A program made the position numbers and the translations under genes. From Pholiota molesta (taxonomy: Eukaryota > Basidiomycota > Agaricomycetes > Agaricales > Strophariaceae), in assembly GCA_014925825.1 (NCBI GenBank), contig JACGCK010000620.1, forward strand, positions 1-10,588: a stretch of DNA of 10,588 bases. Direction: 5' to 3'. This document shows positions 8,607-10,588 of the stretch, one piece after another; the stretch's first letter is position 1; every line of letters begins with the position of its first letter. The notes below the pieces were generated by a model, which made no database searches, had not been told where the DNA came from, and worked only from the letters and a program-made list of their open reading frames with translations.

Positions 8607-9114
8607 CATTTATGCTGCACAGAGTGCAATTCTTGTCATAATGACACGATTTTTTTTGCGTCCAGAAGTGAGGCTCGTCGCGCCTCACTCGTCCCAGTAG
8701 TGCGAGCACCAGCACTCTGCGAAAAATCTGACATGCCATTCTGTCTCTGAGGCTCTAAGATCCTCACTTTAGACAACAAAACTAGATAGCAATGCGCTGA
8801 GTGCAAATCTCGTCGTAGTGCCACGATTTTTGTGCGTCCAGAAGTGAGGCTCGTCGCGCCTCACTCGTACCAGTAGCGCACGCACCAGCACTCTGCAAAA
8901 AATCTGACATGCCATTCTGTCTCTGAGGCTCTAAGATCCTCACTTTAGACAACAAAACTAGATAGCAATGCGCTGAGTGCAAATCTCGTCGTAGTGCCAC
9001 GATTTTTGTGCGTCCAGAAGTGAGGCTCGTCGCGCCTCACTCGTACCAGTAGCGCACGCACCAGCACTCTGCAAAAATCTGACATGTCATTCGTCTCTGA
9101 GGCTCTAAGATCCT
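8607..9114. repeat. Higher-order unit B-A-A (508 bp), last clean unit
   Basis: A full-class 158-bp B is followed by two A monomers (176 and 174 bp), both with T5 instead of T6 in the T-tract (8826-8830 and 9003-9007). The second ends TGTCATTCGTCTCTG, the pre-B marker with one base missing. The ragged zone begins after this unit. Confidence 0.87.
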
Positions 9115-10440
9115 CACTTTATGCTGCAAGAGTGCAATCTCGTCATAATGCCACGATTTTTTGTGCGTCCAGAAGTGAGGCTCGTCGCGCCTCACTCGTA
9201 CCAGTAGCGCACGCACCAGCACTCTGCAAAAAATCTGACATGCCATTCTGTCTCTGAGGCTCTAAGATCCTCACTTTAGACAAACTAGATAGCAATGCGC
9301 TGAGTGCAAATTCGTCGTAGTGCCACGATTTTTTGTGCGTCCAGAAGTGAGGCTCGTCGCGCCTCACTCGTACCAGTAGCGCACGCACCAGCACTCTGCA
9401 AAAAATCTGACATGCATTCTGTCTCTGAGGCTCTAAGATCCTCATTTAGCAACATGATGCAATGCGCTGAGTGCAATCTGTCATATGACACGATTTTTTT
9501 TGCGTCCAGAAGTGAGGCTCGTCGCGCTCACTCGTACCAGTAGCGCACGCACCAGCACTCTGAAAAATCTGACATGCATTCTGTCTCTGAGGCTCTAAGA
9601 TCCTCACTTTAGACAACAAAACTAGATGCATGCGCTGAGTGCAAATCTCGTCGTATGCCACGATTTTTTGTGCGTCCAGAAGTGAGGCTCGTCGCGCCTC
9701 ACTCGTACCAGTAGCGCACGCACCAGCACTCTGCAAAATCTGACATGCCATTCCGTCTCTGAGGCTCTAAGATCCTCATTTATGCTGCAGAGTGCAATTC
9801 TTGTCATAATGACACGATTTTTTTTTGCGTCCAGAAGTGAGGCTCGTCGCGCCTCACTCGTACAGTAGCGCACGCACCAGCACTCTGCAAAAAATCTGAC
9901 ATGCCATTCCTGTCTCTGAGGCTCTAAGATCCTTTAGACAACAAAACTAGATAGCATGCGCTGAGTGCAAATCTCGTCGTAGTGCCACGATTTTTTTGTG
10001 CGTCCAGAAGTGAGGCTCGTCGCGCCTCATCGTACGTAGCGCACGCACCAGCACTCTGCAAAAATCTGACATGCCATTCTGTCTCTGAGGCTCTAAGATC
10101 CTCACTTTAGCTGCACAGATAGCAATGCGCTGAGTCATACGTGTACACGATTTTTTTTGCGTCCAGAAGTGAGGCTCGTCGCGCCTCACTCGTCCAGTAG
10201 TGCGCACGCACCAGCATCTGCGAAAAATCTGAGACATGCATTCTGTCTCTGAGGCTCTAAGATCCTCACTTTAGACAACAAAACTAGATAGCATGCGCTG
10301 AGTGCAATCTCGTCGTAGTGCCACGATTTTTTGTGCGTCCAGAAGTGAGGCTCGTCGCGCCTCACTCGTACCAGTAGCGCACGCACCAGCACTCTGCAAA
10401 AAATCTGACATGCCATCTGTCTCTGAGGCTCTAAGATCCT
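9115..10440. repeat. Ragged satellite zone with hybrid A/B monomers
   Basis: Eight monomers of 157, 171, 162, 172, 157, 169, 164 and 174 bp. Short and long forms still alternate, as in repeated B-A dimers, but the short ones are hybrids. The copy at 9115-9271 has a B-like TTTATGCTGCAAGAGTGC start with the A-like GTGCGTCC. The copy at 9443-9604 has TTTAGCAACATGATGCAATG. The copy at 10103-10266 has TTTAGCTGCACAGATAGCAA and then GAGTCATACGTGTACACG. Only 9777-9933 is close to canonical B. Many one- to three-base losses are scattered throughout, with a few gains. This could be genuine decay away from the homogenised core or lower assembly accuracy. Confidence 0.85.
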
Positions 10441-10588
10441 CACTTAGACAACAAAACTAGATAGCAATGCGCTGAGTGCAAATCTCGTCGTAGTGCCACG
10501 TTTTTTGTGCGTCCAGAAGTGAGGCTCGTCGCGCCTCACTCGTACCAGTAGCGCACGCACAGCACTCTGCAAAAAATCTGACATGTCA
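10441..10588. repeat. Partial type A monomer ending in the pre-B marker
   Basis: This is an A copy cut by the window end. It has small losses (CACTTAGACA, CACGTTTTTTGTG, GCACGCACAGCACTC). Its last bases are GACATGTCA, the start of the marker that precedes every canonical B in the window, so the array continues and the next monomer is expected to be B. Confidence 0.85.

Larger units (their letters stand above)
1..10588. repeat. Satellite DNA array of 177-bp (A) and 157-bp (B) monomers
   Basis: Every part of the window aligns to one repeat family in a single orientation. The landmark TCTAAGATCC recurs at 221, 398, 575, 732, 909, 1086 and so on to 10430, 61 times in all. Spacing is almost always 175-177 (type A) or 155-158 (type B), with 150-174 in irregular zones. 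Typical A copies are identical over long stretches, so the array is recently homogenised. No gene interrupts it. The architecture is that known for eukaryotic centromeric, pericentromeric or subtelomeric satellites, and that location is inferred. The monomer is not one I recognise. The 177-bp length equals that of the Trypanosoma brucei minichromosome repeat, but the sequence does not resemble what I recall of that AT-rich repeat. Confidence 0.98.

Noticed and set aside
9304..9543. Plus-strand open frame of 79 codons
   Set aside because: It exists only because small losses in the ragged zone change the frame. The content is the satellite, including the symmetric SEARRASL element, read from the other strand.
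142..10443. Many minus-strand open frames of 60-308 codons as possible genes
   Set aside because: They all translate the same satellite monomer in one or another frame, overlap each other, shift frame at every T-tract or A-tract length change, and resemble no protein family I recognise. The openness follows from 177 being divisible by three. I did not annotate them as genes.
1..10588. CRISPR array
   Set aside because: Repeats are 157-177 bp and contiguous, with no unique spacers of 25-45 bp between short direct repeats, and no cas genes are present.
1..10588. Trypanosoma brucei 177-bp minichromosome repeat
   Set aside because: Only the length agrees. The sequence does not match what I remember of that AT-rich repeat, and this array has a second 157-bp monomer. 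I cannot run a database search to settle the source organism.

Overview
The whole window is one tandem-repeat (satellite) array. I found no supportable protein-coding gene, RNA gene, transposon, CRISPR array or operon. A landmark present once per repeat (TCTAAGATCC) occurs 61 times between positions 221 and 10430, giving about 60 full monomers in head-to-tail orientation. Homogenised arrays of about 160-180 bp monomers with a multi-monomer superstructure are typical of eukaryotic centromeric, pericentromeric or subtelomeric DNA, so I infer a eukaryotic nuclear chromosome. I do not recognise the monomer and assign no species. The base composition of a typical monomer is about 50% GC.

Two monomer types build the array. 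Type A is 177 bp. Type B is 157-158 bp: it lacks about 20 bp of the AT-rich segment after the landmark and has its own substitutions. B monomers punctuate runs of one to four A monomers, giving higher-order units of the form B-A(n): about 334 bp (n=1), 511 bp (n=2), 688 bp (n=3) and 863-866 bp (n=4). The A just before each canonical B carries a private marker (TGTCATTCCG instead of TGCCATTCTG), so the junction is inherited as a block.

Layout: 1-231 is a strongly diverged edge copy. 232-1096 is A-A-B-A-A. 1097-1940 contains two unusual short monomers (type C). 1941-5392 is four consecutive B-AAAA units, three of which share the same internal A-tract pattern. 5393-9114 is a mixed-length zone with n = 1,3,1,3,2,1,1,2. 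9115-10440 is a ragged zone of hybrid monomers with many small, mostly deletion-type differences. 10441-10588 is a partial A that ends inside the pre-B marker, so the array continues and the next monomer should be B.

Structural signals repeat in every monomer: two related 21-bp imperfect dyads 79 bp apart, an outer 10-bp inverted repeat, a T-tract and an A-tract bracketing a CpG-rich core, and a minus-strand reading frame kept open because 177 is 3 x 59. The frame looks incidental, although B monomers happen to supply both an ATG and a TGA to each A block.
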